From: Desulfobacteraceae bacterium 4572_130
GTDB lineage: Bacteria; Desulfobacterota; Desulfobacteria; Desulfobacterales; Desulfobacteraceae
Length of the DNA stretch: 64,000 nt
Direction: 5' to 3'
NCBI GenBank assembly: GCA_002084425.1
Contig: NBLN01000016.1
Coordinates: forward strand, 1 to 64,000
Shown here: piece after piece, positions 17,524-26,629 of the stretch
How positions within the stretch are numbered: position 1 is the first letter of the stretch
How the letters are laid out: each line of letters starts with the position of its first letter
The notes under the pieces: generated by a model
Told to the model about the DNA's origin: nothing
Databases searched by the model: none
Seen by the model: the letters and a program-made list of their open reading frames with translations, nothing else
Made by a program: the position numbers and the translations under genes

Positions 17524-18966
17524 ATGGAGTATTTTAATATGGAAAAAAATAATATAAAAAATAAAATTCAAGACAATAAATTAATTATAGAAAAAATAAG
17601 AATTCTTGCCATTATTATTTTTATGATAATTTTGACTATTATTATTAATAATGACTATAATTCATCAAAACAAGAAGAGTTAAAACAACCATTAAATAAT
17701 AAATTAAAAACAGAACTTAATAAAAAAGAAGAAGTGTTTTTACTGGGATTTATGGAAATCTTACAACAAAAAGCTGATTATGTATTTGAAAAAGATTTAA
17801 ACTTAAAACAAAAAATTGAAAAAGCTGATTTAATAGAATTAAAGGAAAAAGCTGATAATTTTTTTTATAAAGAAAATTATAAAGAAGCAATTACATATTA
17901 TCAAAAAATTCTAGAAAAAATAGAATCCTACCCAATTTATTTTAAACTATCCAAATGCTTTTATCATAAAAAAGAATATAACAAAGCCCTAGAAACTCTT
18001 GAAAAAACAATTGTGTTAAATCCTGATCTTAAGGAAGCATGGAACAATAAAGGGTTTATACTTTTTTTATTAGATAAAAAAGATAAAGCTTTAAATGCCT
18101 TTGAAAAAACAATTGAATTAATGCCAAATTATGCAGAAGCCTGGTACAATAAAAGTATTATTTTAAAAACCCTGGGCAAAAAAAATGAATCAGAAAAAGC
18201 CTTTAAAAAAGCAATTAAATTAAATCTTAATATTACAAAAATTTGGTTTGAGAAAGGCATTGCTTTTAATGATCAGGGCGAAAAACACAAAGCTTTAAAT
18301 GCTTTTGAAAAAGCCATTGAGTTAATGCCAAATTATGCCCATGCATGGAATAATAAAGGTATTATTTTAAATTCTCTAGGGGAAAATAATAAAGCATTAA
18401 AAGCCTATAACAAAGCTATTGAGTTAAAACCTGATTATGCAAGAGCCTGGTATAATAAAGGAATTGTTCTTGATGATTTAAATAAAAAATATAAAGCATT
18501 GGAAACTTTTGAAAAAGCTATTTTATTAAATCCAAATTATTATAAAGCATGGTATAATATAGGCATTATTTTAGATGATTTAAATAAACAATATAAAGCA
18601 TTGGAAGCTTTTAACAAAGCTATTTTGTTAAATCCAAATCATGCTAAATCATGGAATAACAAAGGTACTATTCTTAATGATCTAGGAAAAAATCATGAAG
18701 CATTAAATGCACATAGCAAAGCCATTGAATTAAAACCTGATTATGCAAGAGCTTGGTATAGCAAAGGTATTGTTCTTCATAATTTAAATAAAAAAGAACA
18801 TGCTTTAAAAGCATTTGAAAAAGCTATTAAATTAAAACCTGATTTTGTAGAAGCCTGGTACACAAAAAGTGTTGTACTAGATGAGTTAGGGGAAAAAAAA
18901 GAGGCAGCAAAGGCTAAAGCCAAGGCAATTAAGTTTAAAAAACAACAAATAAAGCATAAAAAATAA
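17524..18966 (+). CDS. Membrane-anchored tetratricopeptide repeat protein
   Basis: A 480-residue protein with one N-terminal transmembrane segment (about 26-46), a charged linker and some ten TPR units of 34 residues (consensus A..AW.NKGI.L..L.....AL.AF.KAI.L.P.Y). Repeats in the middle and C-terminal parts are very alike. TPR arrays bind proteins, so this is probably a scaffold facing one side of the cytoplasmic membrane; the partner is unknown. A second possible start is six codons in (Met6). A strong terminator follows at once. Confidence 0.85.
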   Translation: MEYFNMEKNNIKNKIQDNKLIIEKIRILAIIIFMIILTIIINNDYNSSKQEELKQPLNNKLKTELNKKEEVFLLGFMEILQQKADYVFEKDLNLKQKIEKADLIELKEKADNFFYKENYKEAITYYQKILEKIESYPIYFKLSKCFYHKKEYNKALETLEKTIVLNPDLKEAWNNKGFILFLLDKKDKALNAFEKTIELMPNYAEAWYNKSIILKTLGKKNESEKAFKKAIKLNLNITKIWFEKGIAFNDQGEKHKALNAFEKAIELMPNYAHAWNNKGIILNSLGENNKALKAYNKAIELKPDYARAWYNKGIVLDDLNKKYKALETFEKAILLNPNYYKAWYNIGIILDDLNKQYKALEAFNKAILLNPNHAKSWNNKGTILNDLGKNHEALNAHSKAIELKPDYARAWYSKGIVLHNLNKKEHALKAFEKAIKLKPDFVEAWYTKSVVLDELGEKKEAAKAKAKAIKFKKQQIKHKK

Positions 18967-19007
18967 AAAAAGAGCTTTGCTAATTAGCTAAGCAAAGCTC
19001 TTTTTTT
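18965..19007. terminator. Bidirectional terminator between convergent genes
   Basis: GAGCTTTGCT (18972-18981) pairs with AGCAAAGCTC (18991-19000), extended by an A-run before and a T-run after. It can terminate both the TPR gene and the convergent chalcone-isomerase-like gene. Confidence 0.92.
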
Positions 19008-19047
19008 TTATATTTTTTTATAAAATGAAAATTCCTATATTATATAG

Positions 19048-19620
19048 TTATAACCCAAGATAGCCCTTTCTAAGTTTTGAATCTGCTTTTTCACCAAAAC
19101 TATATCTATAATACATTTGAGCAAATTCCTTATCTTGTATTGTTCCTTTTTCAATACCATTTACAATAACTGTAAGACCCTTTTCAGGAATATATATTGA
19201 CTCAGAAGTAGATCCAGGCTTCATATCAACATCAAGCCACGATGCATACAATTCAATATTAGAACGATGTTTTTTAACAAGTTCCAAGGAATTTGTTTTT
19301 TCCATATGTTCAATAAAGCCTTTTTGTATTTTTTTACCAGTTGCTTTATCTGTTAAATAATGAAGATAAAAATACTTTACTTGTTCTGATTCAATAATTT
19401 CCTTTGCATTACTTGTTGGATTTTCAAGATAAAAACCTCCGGCAAAAACCTTAACAAACACCATTGCTTTTCGAACAGCAAGCCCGTTTAATTTAAGCAT
19501 TTTTTCTCCAACAAGTTTTTCCATGGGAAATGTTACACCTTCAATCTCTGCTGCATATACACAAACACTAGACACAACAAATAAAAATGATAAAATAAAT
19601 AAACTAATTTTGTTAAGCAT
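19048..19620 (-). CDS. Chalcone isomerase-like family exported protein
   Basis: A 190-residue protein with a signal peptide (hydrophobic 3-22, ending VYAAE). The body resembles the bacterial chalcone isomerase-like family: GVTFP, LNGLAVRKAMVFVKVFAGGFYL, and a C-terminal GYLGL. Bacterial members are periplasmic and not known to use chalcones; their role is unclear. It is monocistronic, sharing the downstream terminator with the TPR gene. Confidence 0.8.
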   Translation of the reverse strand: MLNKISLFILSFLFVVSSVCVYAAEIEGVTFPMEKLVGEKMLKLNGLAVRKAMVFVKVFAGGFYLENPTSNAKEIIESEQVKYFYLHYLTDKATGKKIQKGFIEHMEKTNSLELVKKHRSNIELYASWLDVDMKPGSTSESIYIPEKGLTVIVNGIEKGTIQDKEFAQMYYRYSFGEKADSKLRKGYLGL

Positions 19621-19708
19621 AAAAAAACTCCTTATTTTATCTATAAATTTAAAAAAATTTTAAATAAATATATCAAACAATTATTATTGAATACAAGTTA
19701 TATTTATA

Positions 19709-19750
19709 CATATAGTACGCCGTGGATAAGCAATGACTACATATTGTATG
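19709..19750. repeat. 42-bp imperfect palindromic motif, copy 1
   Basis: A block starting CATATAGTA and ending CATATTGTATG. Its end shares ACATATTGTATG with 38761-38802, and its reverse complement shares GTCAT.GCTT with the same region. Both blocks are 42 bases long and lie in promoter-like gaps. Confidence 0.4.
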
Positions 19751-19765
19751 CAAAGCATTTTATTT

Positions 19766-20020
19766 TTAAAAATATGAAACATTACTCCGCCTTATCAGTC
19801 TAATTATAATTTTAACAATAACAATAAAACACAAACCTCCCAAAAGACCTGGTACCCAAACATAATTATTATAAAGGGTGTTATCTAGGGCAACTTTTAT
19901 TCCTATTAAAGAAAAAATCAAAATAACTGTAGAAAAAATTATAAAAATCCAGCAAAAAATATTTGAATCATACCAGGATATAATGATTTTTCTAAAAATA
20001 GGATTTTCATCAAGCTGCAT
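19766..20020 (-). CDS. Small two-helix membrane protein, unknown
   Basis: An 84-residue protein with two clear transmembrane segments (about 20-45 and 55-77), separated by a short loop with YVWVPGLLGG. It lies 39 bases after the rsmB stop on the same strand and is probably the end of the ribF-def-fmt-rsmB run. I do not recognise a family. Confidence 0.6.
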   Translation of the reverse strand: MQLDENPIFRKIIISWYDSNIFCWIFIIFSTVILIFSLIGIKVALDNTLYNNYVWVPGLLGGLCFIVIVKIIIRLIRRSNVSYF

Positions 20021-20059
20021 TTTAATTTTCTTTTATTTTTCTAAATTCAGTATTAAAAA

Positions 20060-21371
20060 TTATTTTTTTCTTTTTAAACAAACAGCAAAAAAACCATCCA
20101 TTAAAAGATTATCAGGATATGTTTTAAAAAATTGATTGATTGAAAATTCACTACCTAAAAGTTTAAGATTATTTTCTTTAATTGAAAAATCTTTTCTTTT
20201 TTTTAAGAAAAAATTAATATTTTCTTCATTTTCTTCTTTTTCACAAGAGCAAACTGCATATACAAGTGTACCACCTATTTTTACAAAATCTGCTGCCTTT
20301 AAAAGCATTTTCTTCTGTATTTTAGAAAGTCTTTTAATGTCATTTATGGAATGAGTCCATCTTGCATCTGGATTTCTTTTAAGAACCCCAAGCCCTGTAC
20401 ATGGCGCATCTAGAAGCACTTTATCAAATAACATATTACAATCTTTTGGATTTGCCTTTAAAATATCTAATTGTTTTGTTGAAACAATAGAAATACCAAG
20501 CCTTTTCATTTCAGTTTTAAGGTAAAATAATTTATCTTTATTTATATCTGTAGCTAGAATACTTCCCTTATTTTTCATAGCTTGAGCAATATTACCTGTC
20601 TTACCTCCAAAACCTGCACATATATCAAGTATTTTTTCTCCTTTTCCAGGATTTAGAATACTTGTTATAAGTTGAGCTGCTTCATCTTGTATTTGGAAAA
20701 AACCCTTTAAAAATTCTTGAGTCTGATGAATGGGAATTTCAGGGCTTAAAAAAGATATTCCATGTTCTGAATATTTTGTAAATTCAATTTGTTTCACATT
20801 TTCTTTGACCAGATTTGCAAGAGTTATTCTATCTGTTTTAAGAGTATTTGTTTTTATTGTAATTTTAGGAATTTTATTTATTGAATCACAAAGTTGAAAA
20901 GTTTTTTTAAAGCCAAATTGTTTTATCCATTTTTTTGAAAGCCACAATGGAATAGATTTAGTTATTGATATAAATAAGAAAGGATTTTTTTTAATATCAG
21001 GCAGGGAAACTTTTTGGTATAAGGCTCCTGCTTTTCTAAGTACAGCATTAACAAAACCTGCTGAATTTTTTTCTGATATTTTTTTTGCAATATCTACACT
21101 TGTATTTACAGCTGCTGAAACAGGAATTTTTTCCATATAAACAATCTGATAAAGACCAATACGAATAAAAATTAGAAATAATCCAGTCAAGATTTTCTCG
21201 CCATCTTAAAGTACCATATATAATAGCATTAATAAGACGCCTGTCTTTTTTTGAGAGATTGTCAAGTTCCCTTGAAAATTTTTTAAGGCTTTGGTCAAGA
21301 GTGATATTTTTTTTATCATTTTCAAGTAAAACCATTAAAGCTATATATCTAGAATTATTTATAATCATCAA
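20060..21371 (-). pseudogene. rsmB: 16S rRNA (cytosine967-C5)-methyltransferase RsmB, frameshifted with internal deletion
   Basis: The NusB-like N-terminus (from an ATG at 21371 through DWIISNF) and the rest of RsmB (from IRIGLYQIVY onward) lie in two different frames that meet near 21165-21190. RsmB proteins normally have about 15 more residues between these two points, so the break is a small deletion plus frameshift, not a single-base error. The methyltransferase part is otherwise intact, with DAPCTGLGVLKRNPDARW (catalytic Cys) and VCSCEKEENE. The larger piece may still be translated on its own. It overlaps the fmt stop by 17 bases. Confidence 0.8.
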
Positions 21372-22308
21372 AAATCGTACCTATTTCAATTTTTTTACCC
21401 CTTAAAAACTCATGGGATAAAAGACGCTTTTTAGATGCTTCTTGAAGTTCTAAAATCACAACAGACCCAACACCTGCAGCAACATGAATTCCTTGTTTAT
21501 TGCATAAAAAAATAGTTCCGGGTTTAAATCCTGTTTTGTCTTTTTTATATTTTGTTTTAAATATTTTTATATTTTTTTCATTTAAATATGTAAATGCCCC
21601 GGGCCATGGTGTCATTGCTCTAACATGACTATTAATTTTTTCAGAATCTATATTCCAATTTATTTTACCATGATTTTTCCTAAGCATTGGAGCAAAACTT
21701 GCATTTTTTTGACCCTGCTTTCTTGGTTTTATTTGATTTTTTGAAATTCCATCAAGGGTTTTAATTATTAAATCTGCCCCCATCTGAGATAGCCTGTCAT
21801 GTAAATCTTGATAATTTTCATGACTAGACAAATAAGTTCTAGAACTTAAAAGAATATCGCCTGTATCAAGATTTTCATCCATGATTATGGTTGTAACACC
21901 TGTTTCTTTATCCATATTTAATATTGCTGCTTGGATTGGTGAAGAGCCTCTATAAGAAGGAAGAAGTGATGCATGGATATTAATAGGATAAATACATGGA
22001 ATAGATAAAATTTCCCGGAAAAGTTTATGACCAAAGGCAACAACAACAAACAAATCAGGATTAAGAGCTTTTATTTTTTTTATTATTTCAGGGTCATTTA
22101 TTGTTTGAGGCTGAATAATATTATTAAAGCCTAGATTTTGTGCAGTTATTTTTACAGGAGAAGGGGTTAATTTTCTGCCTCTTTTGGAGGGTCTGTCAGG
22201 CTGTGTTATAATTAAACTAATATCACAATCATATTTATTTAATGCTTTAAGGGATGGAACTGCAAAATCAGGAGTTCCCATAAATATTATGTTAAATTTT
22301 TTTTTCAA
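21355..22308 (-). CDS. fmt: Methionyl-tRNA formyltransferase
   Basis: A 317-residue enzyme that formylates initiator Met-tRNA. Visible are the N-terminal IIFMGTPDFAVPSL, the formyl-transfer region NIHASLLPSYRGSSPIQ, and GVTTIIMDENLDTGDIL; the C-terminal tRNA-binding domain is present. It works with the downstream-acting peptide deformylase, whose gene precedes it on the same strand. It overlaps rsmB by 17 bases. Confidence 0.96.
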   Translation of the reverse strand: MKKKFNIIFMGTPDFAVPSLKALNKYDCDISLIITQPDRPSKRGRKLTPSPVKITAQNLGFNNIIQPQTINDPEIIKKIKALNPDLFVVVAFGHKLFREILSIPCIYPINIHASLLPSYRGSSPIQAAILNMDKETGVTTIIMDENLDTGDILLSSRTYLSSHENYQDLHDRLSQMGADLIIKTLDGISKNQIKPRKQGQKNASFAPMLRKNHGKINWNIDSEKINSHVRAMTPWPGAFTYLNEKNIKIFKTKYKKDKTGFKPGTIFLCNKQGIHVAAGVGSVVILELQEASKKRLLSHEFLRGKKIEIGTIFDDYK

Positions 22309-22335
22309 TGTTTATAATCCTGCATAATTCAAAAT

Positions 22336-22396
22336 TTTATATAAAAAAACTTATAACTAATTAGTATTTTTTTATATTTAGTTCTAATGCAAACTA
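22336..22396 (-). repeat. 95-bp dispersed repeat, partial copy R13
   Basis: Only the 3' two thirds of the repeat is present, ending TTTTTTTATATAAA on the minus strand. The CTGCC/GGCAG hairpin is missing. It lies in the fmt-def gap in the direction of transcription. Confidence 0.7.
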
Positions 22397-22404
22397 TGAT
22401 TTTT

Positions 22405-22932
22405 TTACTGAGCGATTTTTTTAACCTTTTTTATATACAATCTTCTTTTTAAAAGACTTATTCTATCAATAAAAAGAATTCCGTTTAAATGATCAATTTC
22501 ATGCTGAATTATTACAGCCTGTATGCCTTCAGCATTAAATTGAATCTTTTGCTCATCTATATTAAGCCCTTTTATAGTAATTTTTTCAAAACGCTTTACA
22601 TCAGAATTATAATCAGGCACACTTAAACAAGCTTCTTTTCTAGAGATAACACTTCCCTGTGATGAAATTATTTCAGGATTAATAATAGCTTTAAATTCCT
22701 GAGCTTTTTCTATAATTTTATTGTCATCAGATTTATATACACATGGATTATAAATTATTACTCTTTTATTAATTCCAACCTGGGGAGCAGCAAGGCCTAT
22801 ACCTTGGGAACTAACCATTGTTTCAGCCATATTATCAACAAGAACTTTTATTTCATTATTTATTCTTTTAATAATTAATGATGATTCCCCAAGAGATTTT
22901 TCTGGATATTTTAGAATATTAAGTATTGTCAT
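22405..22932 (-). CDS. def: Peptide deformylase
   Basis: A 175-residue iron/zinc deformylase removing the N-formyl group from nascent proteins. All three family motifs are present: GIGLAAPQVG, EACLSVPD (metal-binding Cys; the usual EGCLS has Ala here) and QHEIDHLNG (two His ligands and catalytic Glu). It is grouped with fmt, as is usual. Confidence 0.96.
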   Translation of the reverse strand: MTILNILKYPEKSLGESSLIIKRINNEIKVLVDNMAETMVSSQGIGLAAPQVGINKRVIIYNPCVYKSDDNKIIEKAQEFKAIINPEIISSQGSVISRKEACLSVPDYNSDVKRFEKITIKGLNIDEQKIQFNAEGIQAVIIQHEIDHLNGILFIDRISLLKRRLYIKKVKKIAQ

Positions 22933-22962
22933 AATATTTACTTTTTAAGTACCTTCAAATTT

Positions 22963-23892
22963 TTATTTTAAAATTTGCTTTGCCTGATTAATATCTTCTT
23001 CAATTTGTGCTGACAGCTCTTTAATGTTTGAAAATTTTTTTTCATCTCGCAGGCGTTTAATCATATTTACACGAATTCTTGTATTATAAATATCTTCAGA
23101 AAAATCAAAAAGATGAACTTCAACTGTAAAAATATTATCTTTAAAAGTAGGGCTGTAACCTATATTTGCAACACCATTAAAATTTCCTTTAATGCATTCA
23201 ACTTTTACAGCATATACCCCGATTTTTGGACAAAGTTCATCATGAAGTTTAATATTTGCAGTAGGAAAGCCAACTTGAGTTCCCCCTCTTTTTCTTCCCT
23301 TTATTACCTTTCCTCTAATCTGATAAAATCTCCCAAGAAAATTTATAACTTTATTAACTTCTCCATTTATAACAAGCTCGCGTATTTTTGTACTACTGAT
23401 CCTATCTGTTTGTGATTCTTTATCATTAACCCAATCACTTATTATAACATTAAAATCAGCATCTTTCCCTATTTTTTGAAGAAAAGAAATATTCCCTTCT
23501 CTATTTTTCCCAAAAGAATAGTCATATCCTATTATTATTGCTTTGACACCTATTTTTTTAATAAGAAATTCATTGATAAAATTTTCAGCAGATATACATG
23601 CAAATTTCTTTGTAAAAGGAATACAAATTATTTTATCAACTCCAGCTGCAGATATTAATTCAATTTTCTGGTCTTTTCTTGTAATAAGAGGAGGACTTTT
23701 ATAGCCAAGAACTCTTAGAGGGTGCGGCTCAAAAGTTATAGCAACAGAAGTTCCTTTAATTTGTTCAGCTTTTTTAATTATTTGATGCAAAAGAGCTTGA
23801 TGCCCCTTATGCACCCCATCAAAATTACCAATTGTAACAACTGCATTTCTAAAGGGACTAGAAATTTCATTAATATTTTCTATTAGTTCCAT
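22963..23892 (-). CDS. ribF: Bifunctional riboflavin kinase / FAD synthetase
   Basis: A 309-residue RibF. Residues 1-180 form the FAD synthetase (adenylyltransferase) domain with GNFDGVHKGHQ and a STKIRELV motif. Residues 185-305 form the riboflavin kinase domain with GRKRGGTQVGFPTANI and TVEVHLFDF. It converts riboflavin to FMN and FAD. The ribosome binding site (AAAAGG) lies in the tail of repeat R9. Confidence 0.95.
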   Translation of the reverse strand: MELIENINEISSPFRNAVVTIGNFDGVHKGHQALLHQIIKKAEQIKGTSVAITFEPHPLRVLGYKSPPLITRKDQKIELISAAGVDKIICIPFTKKFACISAENFINEFLIKKIGVKAIIIGYDYSFGKNREGNISFLQKIGKDADFNVIISDWVNDKESQTDRISSTKIRELVINGEVNKVINFLGRFYQIRGKVIKGRKRGGTQVGFPTANIKLHDELCPKIGVYAVKVECIKGNFNGVANIGYSPTFKDNIFTVEVHLFDFSEDIYNTRIRVNMIKRLRDEKKFSNIKELSAQIEEDINQAKQILK

Positions 23893-23903
23893 AATTACCT
23901 TTT

Positions 23904-23997
23904 TTTATATAAAAAAACTTATAACTAGTTAATATTCTTTCTTGTTTCATTATAAGACAAACCAAAAATCAAAAACCAGATCTGCATTAGGGCAGTT
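23904..23997 (-). repeat. 95-bp dispersed repeat, copy R9
   Basis: Full copy in minus orientation, from AACTGCCC at 23997 to TTATATAAA at 23904. It ends about 10 bases before the ribF start, so it lies in the 5' leader of ribF. Confidence 0.9.
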
Positions 23998-24196
23998 ATT
24001 GTGAAATAATCTTTAATAGGATTGTAAAATTTTATTTAAATTTTCTGCTTATATATAAAACCAAAACCTATGTCATATTATATTTTAAGAACTTACTTTT
24101 TACGATTCTATTATCTTAAAAAATAAGTAGCTTGACAAAACCCACAAGCAAATATAGATAAAATAGTTTCTATTACAAAGCAACCATTTTTATAAA

Positions 24197-24291
24197 TTTA
24201 TATGAAAGAACTTATAACTATCTAGTATTTTTTTTATGTTTCGTTATATGGCAAACCAAAAATTAAAAATTAGATCTGCCTTATGGCAGTT
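24197..24291 (-). repeat. 95-bp dispersed repeat, copy R10
   Basis: Full copy in minus orientation, directly abutting copy R11; the two share the AGTTTATATG junction. Confidence 0.9.
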
Positions 24292-24383
24292 TATATGAAA
24301 GAACTTATAAATACTTAGTATCTTTTTATGTTTTGTTGTAAGGCAAACTAGGAATTAAAAACCAAATCTGCCTTACGGCAGTT
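24290..24383 (-). repeat. 95-bp dispersed repeat, copy R11 (tandem with R10)
   Basis: Full copy in minus orientation with the hairpin CTGCC-GTAA-GGCAG. It forms a head-to-tail pair with R10 just upstream of the tRNA-Leu genes. Confidence 0.9.
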
Positions 24384-24411
24384 ATTTAATTTATAAATTG
24401 TTTGTAAAAGA

Positions 24412-24498
24412 GCCGAAGTGGCGGAATTGGTAGACGCGCTTGTTTCAGGGACAAGTGGATGTATGTTCATGGGAGTTCGAGTCTCCCCTTCGGCACCA
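24412..24498 (+). tRNA. tRNA-Leu (anticodon CAG)
   Basis: A class II tRNA with a seven-pair acceptor stem GCCGAAG/CTTCGGC, D-loop with TTGGTAGACGCG, anticodon stem CTTGT/ACAAG around loop TTCAGGG (anticodon CAG at 24446-24448), a long variable arm and the T-arm GTTCGAGTC. CCA is encoded. It reads CUG codons. Confidence 0.97.
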
Positions 24499-24535
24499 TT
24501 GGTTTTAATTTAATCAACCCATAAAAAATTTAAAT

Positions 24536-24620
24536 GCCGAAGTGGTGGAATTGGTAGACACGCTAGACTTAGGATCTAGTGCCGCAAGGTGTGAAGGTTC
24601 AAATCCTTTCTTCGGCACCA
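24536..24620 (+). tRNA. tRNA-Leu (anticodon TAG)
   Basis: A class II tRNA with acceptor stem GCCGAAG/CTTCGGC, anticodon stem CTAGA/TCTAG around loop CTTAGGA (anticodon TAG at 24570-24572), a variable arm GCCGCAAGGTG and the T-arm GTTCAAATC. CCA is encoded. It lies 37 bases after the first tRNA-Leu, probably in the same transcript. Confidence 0.97.
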
Positions 24621-25264
24621 TCAAAGAATAAAATTCAAGATAACTTAAAAAAGCTATTTTTGAAATTTTTTAACAAAATTTTATCTTAATTTTTATCTGG
24701 AAATATCTTTTTTAGATAATCCTTTAATCTTCACCCTCTCCCCCCAAAAAACATTCTATTTATATACTTGTTTTTATTAAAAATCCCTCTATTAGAAGAA
24801 ATCTCACCATATTTATTTGCTCTTTTTTATTATTGTTTAAAATATGTTTTTGCTAGAATTCTTAAGGAAAGAACTTTATACAATCCTTTTATATCTTCTT
24901 TTTAAAGCCAACCAAAAAATTTTATTATAATCTTATAATAAAACTTACTTTTCCCACCCTATAAATAAGAAAAATAGGTGTTTTGAAAAATATCAAAAAG
25001 CGCATTGATTTCAAAAATCTATAAAATCAGACTTTACGTTCTAAACTCTGCAACATACTGAAAATAACAACTTTTCAATTTTAAAACTGCATAATTTTGA
25101 AATTTTGCAATTATTTGTATATTTTTCATCATTACAAGCCCCCTGATTTTAAAGAATTTTAATTCCGTAAAAATATGATTTCAAGATGGAAAATGTAAGA
25201 TAAAAAACATTAAATTATTTATATATTTAAAAAGACTTAATCATAAAAAAAAGAAAATTTTTAT
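24621..25264. other. Intergenic region without recognised genes
   Basis: About 640 very AT-rich bases with stops in all frames and no convincing ORF, repeat copy or RNA fold. The only GC-rich patch is CCCTCTCCCCCC near 24732. The promoter of the DUF134 gene lies at its right end. Confidence 0.6.
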
Positions 25265-25276
25265 TTGACAAAAAAT

Positions 25277-25300
25277 AGTTATGGGTATATGCCCATAACT
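25277..25300. promoter_or_regulatory. 24-bp palindromic operator in the DUF134 promoter
   Basis: AGTTATGGG and CCCATAACT flank a TATATG centre, giving a near-perfect 24-base palindrome. A TTGACA hexamer sits directly upstream at 25265-25270, so the palindrome overlaps the promoter spacer and -10 region. This suggests repression, most simply autoregulation by the DUF134 protein encoded 37 bases downstream. Confidence 0.7.
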
Positions 25301-25336
25301 AAATTCAAATTAAGACTAATTTTCGTGAGCAAAAAA

Positions 25337-25717
25337 ATGAGGCCTAAAAAAAACCGCTGTGTAAAATTTAATTTATCGCAAGTTTATTTTAAACCAAGAT
25401 CAATTCCAATGTTTAAGCTTGAAGAGATAAACCTTACTGTTGATGAGATAGAAGCTGTTAGATTATGCGATTATTTAGGAATGTCCCATGAACAGGCAGG
25501 CAAAAGCATGAATATCTCACGATCTACTTTTGGCAGAATAATTCAAAGTGCAAGAAAAAAAATTGCAGAGGCTTTGATTTATGGCAAGGCAATAAAAATA
25601 GAAGGCGGGGTCTATAAAATAAAAAATGGAGCGGTTTATTTTTGTCAAAAATGTAAACATGAGTGGCCAGAAAAAAAACTTAACAAATGCCCAAAATGTA
25701 AAAAAGAAGTTTTATAG
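25337..25717 (+). CDS. DUF134 (UPF0251) family DNA-binding protein
   Basis: A 126-residue protein with a DUF134 core: MRPKKNRCV start, FKP.......L..DE.EA.RL.D..G, and a sigma70-region-4-like helix-turn-helix (MSHEQAGKSMNISRSTFGRII). A C-terminal zinc ribbon follows (CQKCKHEW and CPKCKK). The family commonly sits beside MinD/NifX-type Fe-S genes. The ATG at 25337 is chosen because family members start with M.RP.K; a GTG at 25325 is possible. A 24-base palindrome overlaps its promoter. It probably controls this Fe-S cluster-associated operon. Confidence 0.85.
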   Translation: MRPKKNRCVKFNLSQVYFKPRSIPMFKLEEINLTVDEIEAVRLCDYLGMSHEQAGKSMNISRSTFGRIIQSARKKIAEALIYGKAIKIEGGVYKIKNGAVYFCQKCKHEWPEKKLNKCPKCKKEVL

Positions 25718-25783
25718 ATTTATCAAAGTTTATTAATACAAACTTTGCTAAAATCATAAAAAATTATTTATTTATCTAAGCAA

Positions 25784-26629
25784 ATGAGTAACAAAAAAAT
25801 GAAAATAGCAATAGCAAGCGGAAAAGGCGGTACAGGAAAAACAAGTATTACCTGTGCTTTGGCAAAATCTTTAGATGAAAACATCAAACTTTTTGATTGT
25901 GATGTTGAAGAACCAAATGTACATATTTTTTTTAATAAGCAAAAAATATCTTCAAGTTTATGCAATGTTTTTGTTCCTTTAGTAGATCAAAGTAAATGTA
26001 ATTTTTGTTTAAAATGTGAAGAACTTTGTCAATTTAATGCAATTGTAAAAATTGGCGATTCAATGATGGTTTTTCCTGAAATGTGCCATAGCTGCAAGGG
26101 ATGTAAAATTATATGTCCTGAAAATGCGATTATAAACTCAAGTAAAAATCTTGGACAAATTAAAACTTTTCAAGAAAAAAATATAACTGTTGTTTATGGA
26201 GAGTTAAGAATTGGCGAACCCATGGCACCTCCGCTTATTGATGCAGTAAAAAATAAAATAATTGATACTGATATAAATATTATTGATGCACCTCCTGGAA
26301 CAAGTTGTCCTGTTATAAGTACCATTAAAAATGTAGATTATTTAATTCTTGTTACAGAGCCAACGCCTTTTGGCTTAAATGATTTGGTTTTGGCAGTTGA
26401 AACAGCAAGGATATTAAAAGTGCCCTTTGGTATAATTATAAACAGGGCAGATATTGGTGATAATCGAATTTCTGAATATGCAAAAAAAGAAAATATAGAA
26501 ATTTTAATGAAAATTCCTAATAATAGAAAAATTGCTGAAAGCTATTCAAGGGGCGAAACAATGATAAAAGCAAAATCAGAATTAAAAAAAGAATTTAAAC
26601 AACTTTATACAAAAATTATAACAAAATGA
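25784..26629 (+). CDS. MinD/Mrp-type P-loop ATPase with inserted 2[4Fe-4S] ferredoxin domain
   Basis: A 281-residue deviant-Walker ATPase (SGKGGTGKTS near residue 13) with a ferredoxin insert around 65-115 carrying CNFCLKCEELC and CHSCKGCKIIC cysteine sets. The DAPPGTSCPV Walker B region follows. Such proteins occur in pairs in anaerobes, next to NifX/ORP-like proteins, and are thought to act in metal-cluster assembly or cell-division complexes. It overlaps the next ATPase gene by four bases (ATGA). Confidence 0.88.
   Translation: MSNKKMKIAIASGKGGTGKTSITCALAKSLDENIKLFDCDVEEPNVHIFFNKQKISSSLCNVFVPLVDQSKCNFCLKCEELCQFNAIVKIGDSMMVFPEMCHSCKGCKIICPENAIINSSKNLGQIKTFQEKNITVVYGELRIGEPMAPPLIDAVKNKIIDTDINIIDAPPGTSCPVISTIKNVDYLILVTEPTPFGLNDLVLAVETARILKVPFGIIINRADIGDNRISEYAKKENIEILMKIPNNRKIAESYSRGETMIKAKSELKKEFKQLYTKIITK

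Noticed and set aside
20060-21190. Complete shorter RsmB starting at its own ATG near 21190
   Set aside because: It lacks most of the NusB-like domain, which lies just upstream in another frame; a frameshifted rsmB explains both pieces.
25265-25336. N-terminal extension of the DUF134 protein from a TTG
   Set aside because: The extension would cover the -35 box and the palindrome; the family begins at M.RP.K (25337).
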